A stretch of 37,341 bases of DNA from Rahnella perminowiae (GCF_019049755.1 NZ_JAFMOS010000627.1:1-37341); one strand, 5' to 3'. Shown: positions 19,931-29,497, counted from the stretch's first letter. The notes: generated from the letters alone by a model not told the origin. Numbers and translations: made by a program.

Positions 19931-20004
19931 AAAAAATGAACCCGATTATAGGGGCTTTGTGGCCTGTGGTTCAACGCACAACGCCATTGCCCCAGTCGGG
20001 TTCA
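19931..20004 (-). terminator. Two-tier terminator hairpin of the ispG transcript
   Basis: TGAACCCGA (19937-19945) pairs with TCGGGTTCA (19996-20004) and GGGGC (19951-19955) with GCCCC (19989-19993). On the minus strand the stem runs into TTTTTTAT. It should end the rlmN-pilW-rodZ-ispG transcript. Confidence 0.7.
19945..19974 (-). promoter_or_regulatory. hisS promoter inside the ispG terminator
   Basis: On the minus strand TTGAAC (19969-19974) and a perfect TATAAT (19945-19950) are spaced by 18 bp. The predicted start point, about 19938, is roughly 29 nt before the hisS GTG. The whole promoter lies within the terminator hairpin of the upstream gene. Confidence 0.65.
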
Positions 20005-20041
20005 ATATAATGCAGATGTACGCTGACACCCGCAACCGATG

Positions 20042-21163
20042 TTACTTTTCAAGATGATTGATAACGATACGTTTACTCTCATCCATCAACGCCGCTTTGG
20101 CGCGAATTTTAGCTTCTAACTGGTCGATCATATCGTTGTTGTCAAAGCGTTCTCTCTGACGAACACCGTCTTCATAGAAACCGCTTTTGTTATGACCGCC
20201 GGTCACGCCCAGGGTGGAAACCAGCGCTTCGCCCGGACCGTTAACCACACAGCCGATGATCGAAACATCCATTGGCGTGATGATATCTTCCAGACGTTGT
20301 TCTAATGCATTCACAGTACCAATGACATCAAACTCCTGACGCGAACAGGTCGGGCAGGCAATAAAGTTGATACCACGGGAACGGATACGCAGGGATTTGA
20401 GAATATCGAACCCGACTTTGACCTCTTCAACCGGATCGGCCGCCAGCGAAATACGCAGCGTGTCACCGATACCTTCTGAGAGCAGCAAGCCCAGGCCAAT
20501 GGCCGATTTAACAGAACCTGCACGCAGACCACCGGCTTCGGTAATTCCAAGATGCAGAGGCTGAACAATCTGTTTAGCCAGCAGGCGATAAGACTCAACA
20601 GCCAGAAAAACGTCAGAGGCTTTTACGCTGACTTTAAACTGGTCAAAATTAAGACGGTCAAGAATATCCACGTGGCGCATCGCCGATTCCAGCAACGCCT
20701 GCGGCGTCGGTTCGCCGTACTTCTCCTGGATATCTTTTTCCAGGGAACCGCCGTTCACACCGATGCGGATAGGGATATTTTTGTCGCGGGCGCAATCGAC
20801 CACGGAACGGATGCGGGATTCGTTACCGATATTACCTGGGTTAATACGCAGGCAATCAACGCCGTATTCTGCAACCTGCAGGGCGATGCGGTAATCGAAA
20901 TGAATATCAGCGACCAGCGGGACATTAACCTGCTGTTTGATAAGTTTGAATGCTTCTGCCGCATCCATAGTGGGCACAGAAACGCGAACAATATCGACAC
21001 CGACGCGTTCCAGTGATTTGATTTGTGCGACCGTCGCCGCGACATCTGTGGTGCGGGTGTTGGTCATCGATTGCACTGCAATCGGTGCTCCGTCACCTAC
21101 AGGCACCTTGCCGACATAAATCCGGGTTGATTTGCGACGGGTAATGGGTGCTTGATTATGCAT
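20042..21163 (-). CDS. ispG: 4-hydroxy-3-methylbut-2-enyl diphosphate synthase (flavodoxin)
   Basis: IspG is a [4Fe-4S] enzyme of the MEP isoprenoid pathway that converts MEcPP to HMBPP. With ATG at 21163 ([16 protein letters not shown] upstream) it has 373 residues, against 372 in E. coli. The N-terminal TIM barrel includes [15 protein letters not shown]. The cluster cysteines are in [11 protein letters not shown] and [12 protein letters not shown]. It is the last gene of rlmN-pilW-rodZ-ispG. Its need for Fe-S clusters matters because the isc operon in this window lacks the scaffold genes. Confidence 0.97.
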   Translation of the reverse strand: MHNQAPITRRKSTRIYVGKVPVGDGAPIAVQSMTNTRTTDVAATVAQIKSLERVGVDIVRVSVPTMDAAEAFKLIKQQVNVPLVADIHFDYRIALQVAEYGVDCLRINPGNIGNESRIRSVVDCARDKNIPIRIGVNGGSLEKDIQEKYGEPTPQALLESAMRHVDILDRLNFDQFKVSVKASDVFLAVESYRLLAKQIVQPLHLGITEAGGLRAGSVKSAIGLGLLLSEGIGDTLRISLAADPVEEVKVGFDILKSLRIRSRGINFIACPTCSRQEFDVIGTVNALEQRLEDIITPMDVSIIGCVVNGPGEALVSTLGVTGGHNKSGFYEDGVRQRERFDNNDMIDQLEAKIRAKAALMDESKRIVINHLEK

Positions 21164-21205
21164 TGCTTCACTCTCCATCGTTGCCATCGTCTGACAAACT
21201 GCCGA

Positions 21206-22201
21206 TTACTCGGCAGCTAAGGTCAGGCGTGCAACACGGCTTGATTTTACAAAACGACTTAAATCAACCGGCTTGCCCTGGAATTGGATATCTACCGCCC
21301 CCGGCGCACCGATTTTCAGTTTGTATGGCGCAGTGCCCTTCACGCTGAAGGTTTCACCGCCTTTCTTCATGCCACTGAACAGGGTTTTCCCTGACGCGTC
21401 ATCAATCTGGAACCAGCAGTCAGCTTTAAAAGTAAAGGTCACAGCTTGTGGATCTCCCCCCGCGGCGGCTGCAGTTTGTGCATCACCGGTTGGCAGACCA
21501 TTTTCAGGCGTAGCGGGCTGGCTGGTAGAGACAGCAGCAGGCGCCTGAGCGGCTGACGTGCCTGATACAGCAGGTGTATTGCTGGCGGCTACGCCCGGCG
21601 CGGTATTCAGCGGAATAGAATTCTGCGGTTGTGTTGCGTTTGCGGCAGGCGCCGGATCAGCAGGGGTATCTTCTGTTGTGGGTGCAGAATTCGCATTGTC
21701 GCCCAGAGGGATCGTTTGCCCCTGACCATTATCCTGACTGAGCTGTGCCGATGACTGATCGGCCATTGTGGCGATTTCCTGCTGTTGTGCCTGATGATTT
21801 TGCCACCACCACGCACCGGTCAGGCCAATCACCACAAACACCACCAGCCAGGTAAAGCCCATCAGCCAGCCATCACGTTTTTTGCGAGACTTGCCGAGAG
21901 AGAACCCCTGCATTGAAGCCACTTTAGGCACTTTAATTGGGGCTTGTTTACCGATCAGACCTGATAATTCTTCTTCAGGGACATGAACCAGTTTTGCATA
22001 AGAACGCAGATAACCACGCAGGAAAGTCGGCGCAAGATCGGCCGGCGTCGTTTCTTCTTCGATTTGGCGAATAGTAGAGACTTTCAGACACAGGCGTTCT
22101 GCAACGGCCTGATGGCTGAGACCTAACTGTTCACGAGCCTGACGCAGACGTTCGCCTGTGGTCAGTTTTGCATTATTTTCTTGAGGGGCTTCAGTATTCA
22201 T
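21206..22201 (-). CDS. rodZ: Cytoskeleton protein RodZ
   Basis: RodZ links MreB filaments to the rod-shape elongation complex. The 331-residue protein has a cytoplasmic Xre-type HTH (about residues 13-85, [24 protein letters not shown]), a basic juxtamembrane segment, one membrane helix (about 112-133), a long periplasmic Ala/Pro/Thr-rich linker (about 140-245), and a beta-rich DUF4115 domain at the end. The start ATG overlaps the end of pilW by 11 nt, so translation is coupled. The gap to ispG is 42 bp. Confidence 0.95.
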   Translation of the reverse strand: MNTEAPQENNAKLTTGERLRQAREQLGLSHQAVAERLCLKVSTIRQIEEETTPADLAPTFLRGYLRSYAKLVHVPEEELSGLIGKQAPIKVPKVASMQGFSLGKSRKKRDGWLMGFTWLVVFVVIGLTGAWWWQNHQAQQQEIATMADQSSAQLSQDNGQGQTIPLGDNANSAPTTEDTPADPAPAANATQPQNSIPLNTAPGVAASNTPAVSGTSAAQAPAAVSTSQPATPENGLPTGDAQTAAAAGGDPQAVTFTFKADCWFQIDDASGKTLFSGMKKGGETFSVKGTAPYKLKIGAPGAVDIQFQGKPVDLSRFVKSSRVARLTLAAE

Positions 22202-22952
22202 TGGCTAAGAACTGCTGGTACTGTTTAGATTGTGGATAACTACGCGCAAGTTGCTTACCGTAGCGTTGAACGCTATCCGGATTGCCCGCTAACGCAGCGA
22301 ATCGAATTTGTAACATGAGGCTGTCGGCAGTGGCTGGCAGAACATGTTGGTATACATCCAGTAATAATTTCGCCTGAGCGCGATTCCCTTCTCCAAATTC
22401 TTTGGTTGCCTCAGTCAGCAAGGGTGCGCCTTTATCGGGATCCACTTTCAATGCCCGGCTTAGTAACACTCGCGCTTCCTCATTCTGATTGGCCTTCAGA
22501 AAACAGTAGCCTGCATTTTCCAGACTGTCAGCAACCTGACCGTAATCAGGCGCATTAGCTGCGGCGCTAAACTGCTGTTGTGCGGGTACATACTGCCCTA
22601 AACTACACAAAAACGCACCGTAATTATTTAAGACCGTCCCATTTTGCGGCGCAAGCTGCAACGCTTGCTGGTAGCGGGTTTGTGCGGCTTTCTGATTGCC
22701 GTTTTTTTGCTCGTAAAGGGCCATACCAAGCTGTGTCCGATAATCCTGCGGCGCACCGTCAACGGCTTTTTGCAGATTCTGTCTGGCCGCCTCCATGTTC
22801 CCCTGTTTCAGATACGCCATGCCCAGCTCCAGACGCGTTTGTGCTGCGCCACTGGCCGGTGGTATTTCTTTAGGTGAACCGGAACAGCCAGCCAGTAACG
22901 CCAAAGCCACACCTGTGACCATCAACATTCTCACACTGCCCTTCATTGCCAT
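22191..22952 (-). CDS. pilW: PilW-type TPR lipoprotein (type IV pilus biogenesis/stability)
   Basis: This 253-residue exported lipoprotein (signal peptide, lipobox LLAGC, Cys23) consists of TPR repeats, including [19 protein letters not shown] and [19 protein letters not shown]. Members are named PilW or PilF after the secretin pilotin of type IV pili. Many enterobacteria keep the gene between rlmN and rodZ without an obvious pilus locus, so the actual role here is uncertain. The ATG at 22952 has AAGGGA upstream; a second ATG two codons later is possible. Confidence 0.88.
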   Translation of the reverse strand: MAMKGSVRMLMVTGVALALLAGCSGSPKEIPPASGAAQTRLELGMAYLKQGNMEAARQNLQKAVDGAPQDYRTQLGMALYEQKNGNQKAAQTRYQQALQLAPQNGTVLNNYGAFLCSLGQYVPAQQQFSAAANAPDYGQVADSLENAGYCFLKANQNEEARVLLSRALKVDPDKGAPLLTEATKEFGEGNRAQAKLLLDVYQHVLPATADSLMLQIRFAALAGNPDSVQRYGKQLARSYPQSKQYQQFLANEY

Positions 22953-23037
22953 GCTTAATTCCCTTTACCCTGCCAGCGACAATAAAACAGTGGGCTTAAC
23001 CAGAACGGCACGGCAAAGCCCTGCATATTTCTTGGGA

Positions 23038-24237
23038 TCAGACGGTTTTAACAGAAATCTGCTGCTCGCCTGCCATTTTTTTCTTCAACGTACGTTTGGT
23101 TCGGTCAATAACATCACCGGCCAGCTGCCCGCACGCGGCATCAATATCATCGCCGCGGGTTTTACGCACGATCACAGTAAAACCATAATCCATCAATACC
23201 TTAGAGAAGCGATCGATACGGCTGTTCGAGCTGCGGCCATACGGTGCGCCCGGGAACGGGTTCCACGGGATCAGGTTGATTTTGCATGGCGTATTCTTCA
23301 GACGTTCAGCCAGTTCATGCGCATGCTCGGTGCCATCATTGATGTGATCCAGCATAACGTATTCGATGGTGACGCGGCCCTGATTGGCATTGGATTTGCC
23401 AATGTAACGCTCAACGGCGGCCAGGAAAGTATCGATATTGTACTTGCGGTTGATCGGCACAATTTCGTTACGAATGGTGTCGTTAGGTGCGTGCAGAGAA
23501 ATCGCCAGCGCGACATCAATCATATCGCCCAGTTTATCCAGCGCAGGGACCACGCCCGAGGTGGAAAGAGTGACACGACGTTTCGACAGGCCGAAACCGA
23601 AATCGTCGAGCATGATTTCCATCGCCGGAACCACGTTATTAAGGTTCAGCAAAGGTTCGCCCATCCCCATCATCACCACGTTGGTGATGGGACGTGTACC
23701 GGCCACTTTCGCCGCACCGATAATTTTTGCCGCACGCCATACCTGGCCGATAATTTCGGACACGCGCAGGTTACGGTTAAAGCCTTGTTGCGCCGTGGAA
23801 CAGAAAGTACATTCCAGTGCGCAGCCAACCTGAGAGGACACGCAAAGGGTCGCGCGGTCACCGTCCGGGATATAGACAGTTTCGACCAGCTGTCCGCCCA
23901 CCTGAATTGCCCATTTGATGGTGCCATCTGTTGAACGTTGTTCTGACGCGACTTCCGGTGCACGAATTTCTGCAACGCGGGCCAGCTTTTCACGCAAGGC
24001 CTTATTGATATCGGTCATTTGCTCGAAATCATCGCTGCAGTAGTGATACATCCACTTCATGACCTGATCTGCACGGAACGGTTTTTCGCCCATGTTGATG
24101 AAAAACTCACGCATTTGCTTGCGGTTGAGGTCAAGAAGGTTAATTTTTGCAGCAGCAGGCACGACAGTATTCACGGCTTCTGCGGAAACAGCGTTATTTT
24201 CAGACAAAGTTGGCTCGGCGGTGTTGGATTCTAACAT
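23038..24237 (-). CDS. rlmN: 23S rRNA/tRNA adenine-C2 methyltransferase RlmN
   Basis: RlmN is a radical-SAM enzyme that methylates C2 of A2503 in 23S rRNA and A37 in several tRNAs. The ATG at 24237 (MLESNTAEP) with an upstream GAGG gives 399 residues, about 15 more than E. coli because of a variable N-terminal tail. The [4Fe-4S]/SAM motif is CALECTFC, and the C-terminal catalytic cysteine is in [11 protein letters not shown]. It heads the operon rlmN-pilW-rodZ-ispG and follows ndk across a terminator. The cluster must be supplied by an Fe-S assembly system. Confidence 0.97.
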   Translation of the reverse strand: MLESNTAEPTLSENNAVSAEAVNTVVPAAAKINLLDLNRKQMREFFINMGEKPFRADQVMKWMYHYCSDDFEQMTDINKALREKLARVAEIRAPEVASEQRSTDGTIKWAIQVGGQLVETVYIPDGDRATLCVSSQVGCALECTFCSTAQQGFNRNLRVSEIIGQVWRAAKIIGAAKVAGTRPITNVVMMGMGEPLLNLNNVVPAMEIMLDDFGFGLSKRRVTLSTSGVVPALDKLGDMIDVALAISLHAPNDTIRNEIVPINRKYNIDTFLAAVERYIGKSNANQGRVTIEYVMLDHINDGTEHAHELAERLKNTPCKINLIPWNPFPGAPYGRSSNSRIDRFSKVLMDYGFTVIVRKTRGDDIDAACGQLAGDVIDRTKRTLKKKMAGEQQISVKTV

Positions 24238-24319
24238 GATGAAAATGGCCTCGTTGTTACACGTTATGGCGTATTGGAAGTGCAGAGCCTGACCTGACAG
24301 AAAACGGCTGGCCTGCAAA

Positions 24320-24360
24320 TAAAATTGCGCCCCGAAGAGGCTGGCTCATTCGGGGCGCAA
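24320..24360 (-). terminator. Intrinsic terminator of ndk
   Basis: A 12-bp perfect stem, TTGCGCCCCGAA (24325-24336) with TTCGGGGCGCAA (24349-24360), is followed on the minus strand by TTTTATTT. Confidence 0.88.
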
Positions 24361-24463
24361 CATTGTACAAATTTTAGGGCACGGTTGCCATGTTTGGAAA
24401 GTCGCAGTGGCAAAATTCTTGTGAATTTGCGGCACATCTTCCGGCAACGGTGACTCAAAAATC

Positions 24464-24889
24464 TTAACGCGGGCAGATTTCGCTTTCGGTGAAGAAGTAA
24501 GCGATTTCGCGTTGTGCAGATTCTACAGCATCAGAACCGTGCACAGCGTTAGCGGTGAAGCTGTCAGCGAAGTCTGCACGCAGGGTACCGGCCAGCGCGT
24601 TTTCCGGGTTAGTTGCACCCATGATGTCACGGTTACGCTGAACGGCATTTTCGCCTTCCAGAACCTGAACCATGATCGGGCCGGAGGTCATGAATTCAAC
24701 CAGACCGTCGAAGAACGGACGGCCTTTGTGTTCTGCGTAGAAACCTTCCGCTTGTTCTTTCGTCAGTTTCAGCATTTTAGACGCGATGATGGTGAAGCCA
24801 GCACGTTCGAAACGGGCATAGATAGCACCGATGTCGTTGTTCGCTACGGAGTTTGGCTTGATGATGGAGAAAGTGCGTTCGATAGTCAT
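24464..24889 (-). CDS. ndk: Nucleoside diphosphate kinase
   Basis: NDK transfers the gamma-phosphate of ATP to nucleoside diphosphates, balancing NTP and dNTP pools. The 141-residue protein (143 in E. coli) begins [12 protein letters not shown] and has the phospho-histidine His117 in [10 protein letters not shown]. The AGAGG ribosome site precedes the ATG at 24889. It is flanked by terminators on both sides and therefore monocistronic. Confidence 0.97.
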   Translation of the reverse strand: MTIERTFSIIKPNSVANNDIGAIYARFERAGFTIIASKMLKLTKEQAEGFYAEHKGRPFFDGLVEFMTSGPIMVQVLEGENAVQRNRDIMGATNPENALAGTLRADFADSFTANAVHGSDAVESAQREIAYFFTESEICPR

Positions 24890-24962
24890 GAAAAAACCTC
24901 TGTCAGACTTTTATAGGTAGGGCCGGTTAATTTAATGTTATACCTGCCGTAAAATGGCGGTG

Positions 24963-24968
24963 ATTATA
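24963..24968 (-). promoter_or_regulatory. Candidate ndk -10 element
   Basis: A perfect TATAAT lies on the minus strand about 74 bp before the ndk ATG. The -35 is not convincing. Nothing else in 24890-25062 looks like a gene. Confidence 0.4.
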
Positions 24969-25062
24969 GGGAGCGAAGTTACGATTGCCTACCCGAATCA
25001 CAACATTTAATTAAAAAAATGTGTGATTGATTCACTATCGAACCTAAACCACCTATTTCCCT

Positions 25063-25096
25063 TAAACAAAACAGGGGCAAAACGGCGTTTCCCCTG
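25063..25096 (-). terminator. Intrinsic terminator of sseB
   Basis: CAGGGG (25072-25077) pairs with CCCCTG (25091-25096), with inner AAA/TTT pairs. On the minus strand it is followed by the T-rich TTTTGTTT. Confidence 0.75.
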
Positions 25097-25110
25097 GTGT
25101 ATCGTCACTT

Positions 25111-25974
25111 TTATGCCTGACCGGAAGAAGGAATGATATTGCGCAACCAGCTTCCCCACTTGCGCTGATAGAACGGCTGCGTGTGGCTGATCAGGTAATG
25201 GCTGATACCGCGCTCTTTTTCAGAAACGATACAGAAATCCACCGGACGATCGTCGGGAGAGGTTTCACTCGCCACATTGCCCGCCTCGCGGATCAGCGCA
25301 TCGATCTCCTGTTCATCACCGTCCGCTTCAACACCGATCAGCAGGTTGGGCTGATCATCCACGGCTTTATCGTGGATCAGCGCCATAAATGCACGGCGCA
25401 CCGGTTTCTTCCGGGCGAAAAGCGTAGTGAGCGCATCGATCATGGTAGAAGGATATTCTTCCGGCTGGCCGATCAGCAACTGGCTTTCTTTATCCAGCAC
25501 CAGCTCAGACGGCGCATTCAGCCCGCCACTGTTCAGTAACAGCGTGACTTCGCCCGGATAAAATTCCTTGCCATATTCCGACTTGGGATTGAGAAACAAT
25601 TCTTCCCCTTGCGTCATTTCAAACAGCACACGGGCAGGCAGCGCGACAAATGCCTGCTCATCCGGGCTTTCACCGGCACTGGCTTTTTCCAGAACGTCCA
25701 CCGAGGAAAAGAAAGGAATAATCGAGCTGCCGTCCTGTTTTTCCCAGTGCAAAATATTCAGTTCACTGCCAGCGGTGATCGCCACACTGCCCTGCTTTTC
25801 CGCGTTATCCTGCCCTGCATCACCGAGCACAAACACAGTGGAATCCAGCAAGGTTTGATAAAACGCCGGACGCCACGCAGGCGCGGTGACAGACAGGCGA
25901 AGCAGCCGCTCCAGCTCGTTTTCACCGTCAGTTGCCGCAGCACCAGCAGGCAGATGATCGTGTGGGACACTCAT
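25111..25974 (-). CDS. sseB: SseB-like protein (rhodanese/sulfurtransferase-associated, enhanced serine sensitivity)
   Basis: With ATG at 25974 (MSVPHDHLPAG, GGAG upstream) the protein has 287 residues, about 29 more than E. coli SseB, largely from an N-terminal tail and insertions. The conserved blocks ELERLLRLSVTAPAWRPAFY, HWEKQDGSSIIPFFSS, FEMTQGEELFLNP and LLIGVEADGDEQEI match the SseB family. The C-terminal half resembles the SseB_C domain. In E. coli, overexpression affects serine sensitivity; the molecular role is unknown. It lies 75 bp after pepB, across a hairpin. Confidence 0.9.
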   Translation of the reverse strand: MSVPHDHLPAGAAATDGENELERLLRLSVTAPAWRPAFYQTLLDSTVFVLGDAGQDNAEKQGSVAITAGSELNILHWEKQDGSSIIPFFSSVDVLEKASAGESPDEQAFVALPARVLFEMTQGEELFLNPKSEYGKEFYPGEVTLLLNSGGLNAPSELVLDKESQLLIGQPEEYPSTMIDALTTLFARKKPVRRAFMALIHDKAVDDQPNLLIGVEADGDEQEIDALIREAGNVASETSPDDRPVDFCIVSEKERGISHYLISHTQPFYQRKWGSWLRNIIPSSGQA

Positions 25975-25995
25975 GGTTCTTGACTCCGGTAATGG

Positions 25996-26026
25996 TATAA
26001 AACGGGGCACTGTTAAGCGCCCCGTT
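25996..26026 (-). terminator. Hairpin terminator after pepB
   Basis: AACGGGGC (26001-26008) pairs with GCCCCGTT (26019-26026), followed by TTTTAT on the minus strand. It may attenuate read-through into sseB. Confidence 0.65.
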
Positions 26027-26049
26027 ATGCTTCATGCAAATTTTACTGC

Positions 26050-27360
26050 TTACTTCGCTTTAGCTAACAATAAATTAGCCACAGTTCGCACGCCGAGACC
26101 GGTTGCACCGGCAGACCACTGATCCGCTGCGCTTTTACGGTACGTTGCAGAACAGTCAATGTGCAGCCAGCCTTTCTTATATTCCGTGACGAAATGAGAC
26201 AGGAAGGCCGCCGCCGTACTCGCACCCGCTGTGTGTGCCGGACCGGCAATATTATTCAGTTCAGCAAAGTTGGATGGCAGATGAGAACGGTGGAATTCTT
26301 CCAGCGGCAGGCGCCAGAACGGTTCGTGTTCGGATTTTGCGCTTTCCAGCAGTTCACCCGCCAGTGCATCGTCAAAGCTGAACAGGGCGTGATAATCGTT
26401 ACCCAGCGCTGTTTTCGCCGCACCGGTCAGTGTGGCAGCATCAATGATCAGTTCAGGATTTTGCGCAGACGCATCGATCAGACCATCGGCCAGCACCAGG
26501 CGGCCTTCGGCGTCGGTATTCATCACTTCAACGGTTTTGCCGTTGCGGTAACGGATGATATCGCCGAGTTTCAGTGCATTACCGCTGACCATGTTATCCG
26601 CGCAGCACAGATACAGTTTTACGCGTTTGTTCAGGCCGTTAGCCGCTGCCAGCGCCAGTGCGCCGGTCAGGGTGGCTGCGCCGCCCATATCTGCTTTCAT
26701 GGAATCCATGGAACCGCTTGGTTTCAGGCTGTAACCGCCGGTGTCAAAGGTAATGCCTTTACCGACCAGGCAGGCGTAAACCGGCGCTTCAGCGTCTCCG
26801 CTTGGGTTGTAATCAAGCGCCAGCAAGACCGGCTGACGGTCAGAACCGCGCCCGACGATATGGATACCCATATAATTTTGCTGACGCAGGTCGTCGCCTT
26901 TGGTGATACGGTAGCTGACTTTGTCGTGACCAAATTCACACATCAGATCAACCGCGCGGGTGGCCAGTTGTTCTGGGGACAAATCATCTGCCGGGGTATT
27001 AATGGTATTTCGTACCCAGTCGATGATTTTCAGCCGTTGCCTGAGCGTTTTCGCGTCATCTTCGGACAATTCGGCCCATTCAACATGGCGTGTTCCTTTC
27101 GGACCACGGAAGCCCTGCCAGAAAGCCCAGCTGTTTTCGAGATCCCAGCCTTCACCGGCCAGTTTAATATTTTTGACTCCCTGGCCGTCGATACGACGCG
27201 CGGCACGGGCAATGACCGTCAGCACATCGCCGCTATTGAGATGAATGGTCATCCCGGCAGAATCGGTGCTCAGTGTGGCTTTTTCACCCCAGCGCGCATC
27301 GGCAGGCTGAGAAGAAAGGAATACGGACATTGCTTCATTGGTCGTGACTTCGGAACTCAT
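26050..27360 (-). CDS. pepB: Peptidase B (M17 leucyl aminopeptidase family)
   Basis: PepB is a manganese-dependent aminopeptidase that clears peptides in the cytosol. The ATG at 27360 ([11 protein letters not shown]) with AGGAG at 6-nt spacing gives 436 residues (427 in E. coli); codons upstream of it lack a ribosome site. The M17 metal-binding and active-site motifs [16 protein letters not shown] and [13 protein letters not shown] are present. In E. coli the gene follows iscX at the end of the isc gene cluster. Here it directly follows iscS, with an 84-bp gap that contains a 14-bp perfect palindrome. Confidence 0.96.
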   Translation of the reverse strand: MSSEVTTNEAMSVFLSSQPADARWGEKATLSTDSAGMTIHLNSGDVLTVIARAARRIDGQGVKNIKLAGEGWDLENSWAFWQGFRGPKGTRHVEWAELSEDDAKTLRQRLKIIDWVRNTINTPADDLSPEQLATRAVDLMCEFGHDKVSYRITKGDDLRQQNYMGIHIVGRGSDRQPVLLALDYNPSGDAEAPVYACLVGKGITFDTGGYSLKPSGSMDSMKADMGGAATLTGALALAAANGLNKRVKLYLCCADNMVSGNALKLGDIIRYRNGKTVEVMNTDAEGRLVLADGLIDASAQNPELIIDAATLTGAAKTALGNDYHALFSFDDALAGELLESAKSEHEPFWRLPLEEFHRSHLPSNFAELNNIAGPAHTAGASTAAAFLSHFVTEYKKGWLHIDCSATYRKSAADQWSAGATGLGVRTVANLLLAKAK

Positions 27361-27388
27361 AACAGCACTCCTGATGTTTTTTATCTTC

Positions 27389-27402
27389 AATGAATATTCA
27401 TT
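27389..27402. promoter_or_regulatory. 14-bp perfect palindrome upstream of pepB
   Basis: AATGAATATTCATT lies 28 bp before the pepB ATG, in the stretch where iscUA-hscBA-fdx-iscX would normally be. It looks like a protein-binding site, but no known consensus fits at the right spacing. Confidence 0.35.
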
Positions 27403-27444
27403 TTCAATGACAGGCAAATCACCCTTTCATCGGGCGGCACTTCA

Positions 27445-28614
27445 TTATTTTGTATAAACAGGGGGCAACTCACGCAGGCGACGGACAGATTTCACCACCA
27501 GCGCAATTGCATAATCAATTTCTTCTTCCGTGGTCCAGCGCCCGAGAGAAAAACGGATTGAGCCGTGTGCCAGCTCCTCGCTTAATCCCAGCGCACGCAG
27601 CACGTAAGAGGGTTCGAGGCTCGCGGACGTACAGGCGGAACCGGACGAAACAGCCAGATCCTTGAGCGCCATAATCAGAGATTCTCCTTCAACATCGGCA
27701 AAACTGACGTTGAGAATATTGGGCGCAGCATGTTCCGGCGCGCCATTGAGAAACACCCGATCAAGCTGCTGAATGCCTTTCCACAGACGATCGCGCAGTG
27801 CGGACAGACGCGCCACTTCAGCGGTCATTTCTTCTTTGGCAATACGATACGCTTCGCCCATTCCGACAATCTGATGCACCGGCAAGGTACCTGAACGCAT
27901 GCCGCGCTCATGACCGCCGCCGTGGATTTGCGCGTCAATCCTTACTTTCGGTTTACGACTCACATACAGCGCCCCGATGCCTTTCGGGCCGTAAATCTTA
28001 TGGGCGGAAAACGACATCAGATCAACCTGCAATTCGCTGAGATCAATCGCGATTTTCCCCACGCTTTGGGTTGCATCCACATGAAAAAGAATACCCCGGC
28101 TGCGGCAAAGCTCGCCAATTGTTGCGATATCCTGGATAACGCCGGTTTCATTGTTGACCTGCATGATGGACACCAGAATCGTATCCGGGCGCAACGCGGC
28201 TTCAATGGCTGCTGATGGAATAACACCGTCGGCCTGCGGCGTCAGGTAGGTGACCTCAAAGCCTTCCGTCTCCAGCTGCGCACAGGTGTCTAACACCGCT
28301 TTGTGCTCAGTCTGGCTGGTAATAATGTGGTGACCTTTCGCACGCTGTGCATGAGCCGCGCCTTTAATCGCCAGATTGTCAGATTCGGTTGCGCCTGACG
28401 TGAAGACGATTTCACGGGGATCCGCATTAATCAGCTCCGCAATCTGGTTACGCGCCACATCCACGGCCTCTTCTGCCTGCCAGCCAAAACGATGAGAACG
28501 GGAGGCCGGATTACCGAAAGTACCGTCCAGTGTCAGACACTGCATCATTTTCTGTGCAACACGCGGATCAACCGGCGTCGTGGCAGAGTAATCAAGATAA
28601 ATAGGTAATTTCAT
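27445..28614 (-). CDS. iscS: Cysteine desulfurase IscS, C-terminally shortened
   Basis: IscS takes sulfur from cysteine and hands it to Fe-S scaffolds and to tRNA- and cofactor-thiolation proteins. The sequence matches E. coli IscS without internal gaps, including the PLP lysine Lys206 in [10 protein letters not shown] and the catalytic loop [10 protein letters not shown] with Cys328. It is 389 residues, not 404: after RRLRELPP only VYTK remains in place of the usual tail of about 19 residues. That tail is implicated in contact with IscU in E. coli. The next gene is pepB, not iscU. The start ATG at 28614 has GGAG at 9-nt spacing. The enzyme core looks active; transfer to IscU is the function most likely lost. 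Confidence 0.95.
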   Translation of the reverse strand: MKLPIYLDYSATTPVDPRVAQKMMQCLTLDGTFGNPASRSHRFGWQAEEAVDVARNQIAELINADPREIVFTSGATESDNLAIKGAAHAQRAKGHHIITSQTEHKAVLDTCAQLETEGFEVTYLTPQADGVIPSAAIEAALRPDTILVSIMQVNNETGVIQDIATIGELCRSRGILFHVDATQSVGKIAIDLSELQVDLMSFSAHKIYGPKGIGALYVSRKPKVRIDAQIHGGGHERGMRSGTLPVHQIVGMGEAYRIAKEEMTAEVARLSALRDRLWKGIQQLDRVFLNGAPEHAAPNILNVSFADVEGESLIMALKDLAVSSGSACTSASLEPSYVLRALGLSEELAHGSIRFSLGRWTTEEEIDYAIALVVKSVRRLRELPPVYTK

Positions 28615-28635
28615 GGCAGGTAGCTCCGGACTGCG

Positions 28636-28651
28636 CGTTCGGTTTCGAACG
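28636..28651 (-). promoter_or_regulatory. Short inverted repeat in the iscS leader
   Basis: CGTTCG (28636-28641) and CGAACG (28646-28651) flank GTTT, ending 22 bp before the iscS ATG. It could be an operator or a small mRNA hairpin. No clear iscS promoter is seen in 28652-28756. Confidence 0.35.
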
Positions 28652-28756
28652 AAAGAATAAAAAAAACGACAACCAGTTTAAAACGGGTTCACAACTTCTT
28701 AAAAGGGAAATGACGCTTTGCGGGCACTAATCGGTAAGAAATGACGTCTGAAAAGC

Positions 28757-28792
28757 AAAAGCCCGCGGAAATCTGCATTTCAGCGGGCTTTT
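28757..28792 (-). terminator. Strong terminator between iscR and iscS
   Basis: AAAAGCCCGC (28757-28766) pairs with GCGGGCTTTT (28783-28792), and GAAAT/ATTTC inside the loop extends the stem. On the minus strand it ends in TTTTGC. The A and T runs allow activity in both directions. It would cut iscS off from the iscR promoter. Confidence 0.85.
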
Positions 28793-28811
28793 AGTAACAT
28801 CAAAATTCACA

Positions 28812-28936
28812 TGCTCCCCTAAATCATTCGTGTCGCATCAAGGCGGCAACAGAGCACATCCCCGGGAGCATACACTAGTATGTGACCAGGGTTTGCGACA
28901 GCAGCCAACGCCGGGGCGGCGCGAAGGATGACGGGG
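28812..28936 (+). repeat. ERIC element between iscR and iscS
   Basis: About 125 bp match the enterobacterial repetitive intergenic consensus in order: CCCCTAAATCATTCG near the left end, GTCGCATCAAGGCGGCAA, then the central dyad CGGGAGCATACACTAGTATGTGACCAGGG (28863-28891), GCAGCCAACG, and GGATGACGGGG at the right end. The right end stops one base before the iscR stop codon. This, the terminator and the iscS leader fill the 323-bp gene-free stretch. Confidence 0.9.
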
Positions 28937-28937
28937 A

Positions 28938-29432
28938 TCAGGCTCGAAGATTGACGTTGATGGTTTCCATCTGACGGCCATTTGGCTGACGACGGACTTC
29001 ACCGTTCTGACGGTCAGCCACTTCCAGGATTTCCTGGTTGTTGACCAGTTCTGCCAGTGTAATATTGTTCAGGAAGCCGCTGATGCGCTCGCTCAGATCA
29101 CGCCATAAGGTGTGAGTCAGGCAACGTTCGCCATTCTGGCAGCCTTCTTTACCCTGACAACGGGTGGCGTCAACGGATTCGTCAACGGCCGTGATCACCG
29201 CGCCAACGGCGATATCACCCGAGTCTTTACCTAACAGATAACCACCGCCCGGACCACGAACACTGGCAACCAGACCATTTTTACGCAAGCGAGAGAAAAG
29301 CTGCTCCAGGTAAGAAAGGGAAATACCCTGACGCTCAGAAATGTCAGCCAGGGGTACTGGTCCTTCCTGGGAATGCAGTGCAACGTCGAGCATAGCGGTC
29401 ACGGCATAACGGCCTTTGGATGTCAGTCTCAT
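28938..29432 (-). CDS. iscR: Fe-S cluster-sensing regulator IscR
   Basis: IscR is an Rrf2-family regulator. With a [2Fe-2S] cluster it represses the isc promoter; cluster-free it still controls other targets, including activation of suf in E. coli. The 164-residue protein has an N-terminal winged HTH ([17 protein letters not shown]) and the cluster ligands Cys92, Cys98 and Cys104 with His107 ([17 protein letters not shown]). The C-terminal tail is diverged but full length. It normally opens the isc operon; here an ERIC repeat and terminator follow its stop codon. Confidence 0.97.
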   Translation of the reverse strand: MRLTSKGRYAVTAMLDVALHSQEGPVPLADISERQGISLSYLEQLFSRLRKNGLVASVRGPGGGYLLGKDSGDIAVGAVITAVDESVDATRCQGKEGCQNGERCLTHTLWRDLSERISGFLNNITLAELVNNQEILEVADRQNGEVRRQPNGRQMETINVNLRA

Positions 29433-29497
29433 AGCATGGTTACCTGTTTAAAATGACTTAAAAATTCAATCGTGCGGAACATGTAAATGAGTCTGCC

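Noticed and set aside
22795-27393. Long open frames antisense to rlmN (22795-23934) and pepB (26161-27393)
   Set aside because: Same composition pattern as other shadows; the sense-strand proteins are conserved end to end.
27389-27402. ARG box for ArgR in the pepB leader
   Set aside because: TGAAT and ATTCA are present but directly joined, without the four-base A/T spacer of the ARG consensus.
27361-27444. Possible remnant of iscX between iscS and pepB
   Set aside because: Only a short ATG...TGA of a few codons is present, and none of the IscX motifs can be recognised in any frame.
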